Origin: Candidatus Uhrbacteria bacterium RIFCSPHIGHO2_02_FULL_57_19
GTDB lineage: Bacteria > Patescibacteriota > Patescibacteriia > 2-12-FULL-57-11
Length of the DNA stretch: 12,834 nt
Assembly (NCBI GenBank): GCA_001791115.1
Contig: MGDZ01000032.1
Span: 1-12,834, forward strand
Reading direction: 5' to 3'
Positions 12,709 to 12,834 of this stretch are shown here, one piece after another (positions within the stretch are counted from its first letter, which is position 1; the number at the start of each line of letters is the position of its first letter). A model generated the notes under the pieces. It made no database searches and was not told the origin of the DNA. It was given only the letters and a program-made list of their open reading frames with translations. Both the position numbers and the translations under genes were made by a program.

Positions 12709-12834
12709 ATGAACTGGATAAACCGCCATCGTTGGACGCTCGCCTGGATCGCCGTGCTCGGACTGGCCTGGGCCATCCGCCTGCATAACGCCTTCGCCTA
12801 CAACCCCTACTGGGGCTACGACGGCGGCGCGCAT
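12709..12834 (+). CDS. N-terminal part of a GT-C-type membrane protein (3' end outside window)
   Basis: The first 42 codons of a + frame are present: a basic start (NWINRHRW), one hydrophobic helix (TLAWIAVLGLAWAIRLHNAF) and then YNPYWGYDGGAH at the window end. An acidic residue (here Asp39) in the first exterior loop after helix one is where GT-C enzymes keep their catalytic Asp/Glu, and GYDGGAH is typical of GT39-like proteins. The ATG abuts the GT2 ATG on the other strand as CATATG. A TATGAT -10 candidate at 12688-12693 would give a leader of about 9 nt, and no Shine-Dalgarno is seen. The rest of the gene lies beyond the window, so the call rests on the context and 42 residues. Confidence 0.65.
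   Translation, partial: MNWINRHRWTLAWIAVLGLAWAIRLHNAFAYNPYWGYDGGAH

Noticed and set aside
12709..12834. 42-codon N-terminal extension of the GT2 gene to the window edge
   Set aside because: The extension is Gly/Pro-rich with no GT2 character, and the + strand there encodes a good GT-C N-terminus. GT2 homology starts exactly at MMIAVIIPTYNE.

Overview
The window looks like a piece of a bacterial chromosome of about 55% GC from an uncultivated lineage, most likely a Candidate Phyla Radiation (Patescibacteria, Parcubacteria-like) genome. The reasons are the CPR-style multi-membrane GT-C proteins, the many 4-bp ATGA overlaps between genes, the scarcity of Shine-Dalgarno sites in the envelope genes, and the palindromic repeats of the CCTGCCTGCCG type both between and inside genes. 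TGA acts as a stop throughout, so this is the standard bacterial code (not the Gracilibacteria/Absconditabacteria code). The lineage is an inference; no rRNA or marker gene is present.

Layout. (1) 1-338: the C-terminal end of a membrane protein on + and two back-to-back intrinsic terminators. (2) 339-1660, minus: a Nudix hydrolase with its own promoter and terminator, and a HAD-like phosphatase with its own terminator. (3) 1703-6553, minus: a tightly packed envelope operon, in transcription order a CDP-alcohol phosphatidyltransferase, a palindromic spacer, a 540-aa GT-C-like membrane protein, a 178-aa membrane-anchored protein, a 50-aa two-helix membrane protein missed by length cut-offs, a HIT hydrolase, dTDP-glucose 4,6-dehydratase (rfbB) and an FdtA/QdtA-type sugar ketoisomerase. 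(4) 6560-8686, plus: a 708-aa multi-membrane protein diverging from the phosphatidyltransferase with only 6 bp between the start codons; its terminator lies inside the next, convergent gene. (5) 8635-9858, minus: GT4 glycosyltransferase. (6) 9937-10539, plus: a second Nudix hydrolase with textbook promoter, Shine-Dalgarno and terminator. (7) 10608-10800: a MITE-like inverted-repeat element. (8) 10793-12708, minus: GT4 glycosyltransferase and polyprenol-phosphate sugar synthase (GT2). (9) 12709-end, plus: the start of another GT-C-type membrane protein.

How the genes fit together. The GT2 enzyme probably makes a polyprenyl-phosphate sugar, the donor normally used by GT-C membrane glycosyltransferases such as the three candidates here. 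The two GT4 enzymes use nucleotide sugars on the cytoplasmic face, and RfbB plus the FdtA-like cupin make dTDP-6-deoxy-3-keto sugars. The whole window therefore reads as a surface glycan or glycolipid locus, with a few stand-alone nucleotide-housekeeping enzymes (two Nudix, HAD, HIT).

The most unusual content is a set of small palindromic elements of at least three kinds. Two are inserted in frame in coding sequence: a 103-bp element in a GT4 gene, and a 42-bp net insertion with 8-bp flanking direct repeats in the 708-aa gene. One is nested inside the MITE-like element. No tRNA, rRNA, CRISPR array or transposase gene was seen. No gap over 300 bases lacks a gene; the largest, 10540-10792, is filled by a terminator and the MITE-like element.
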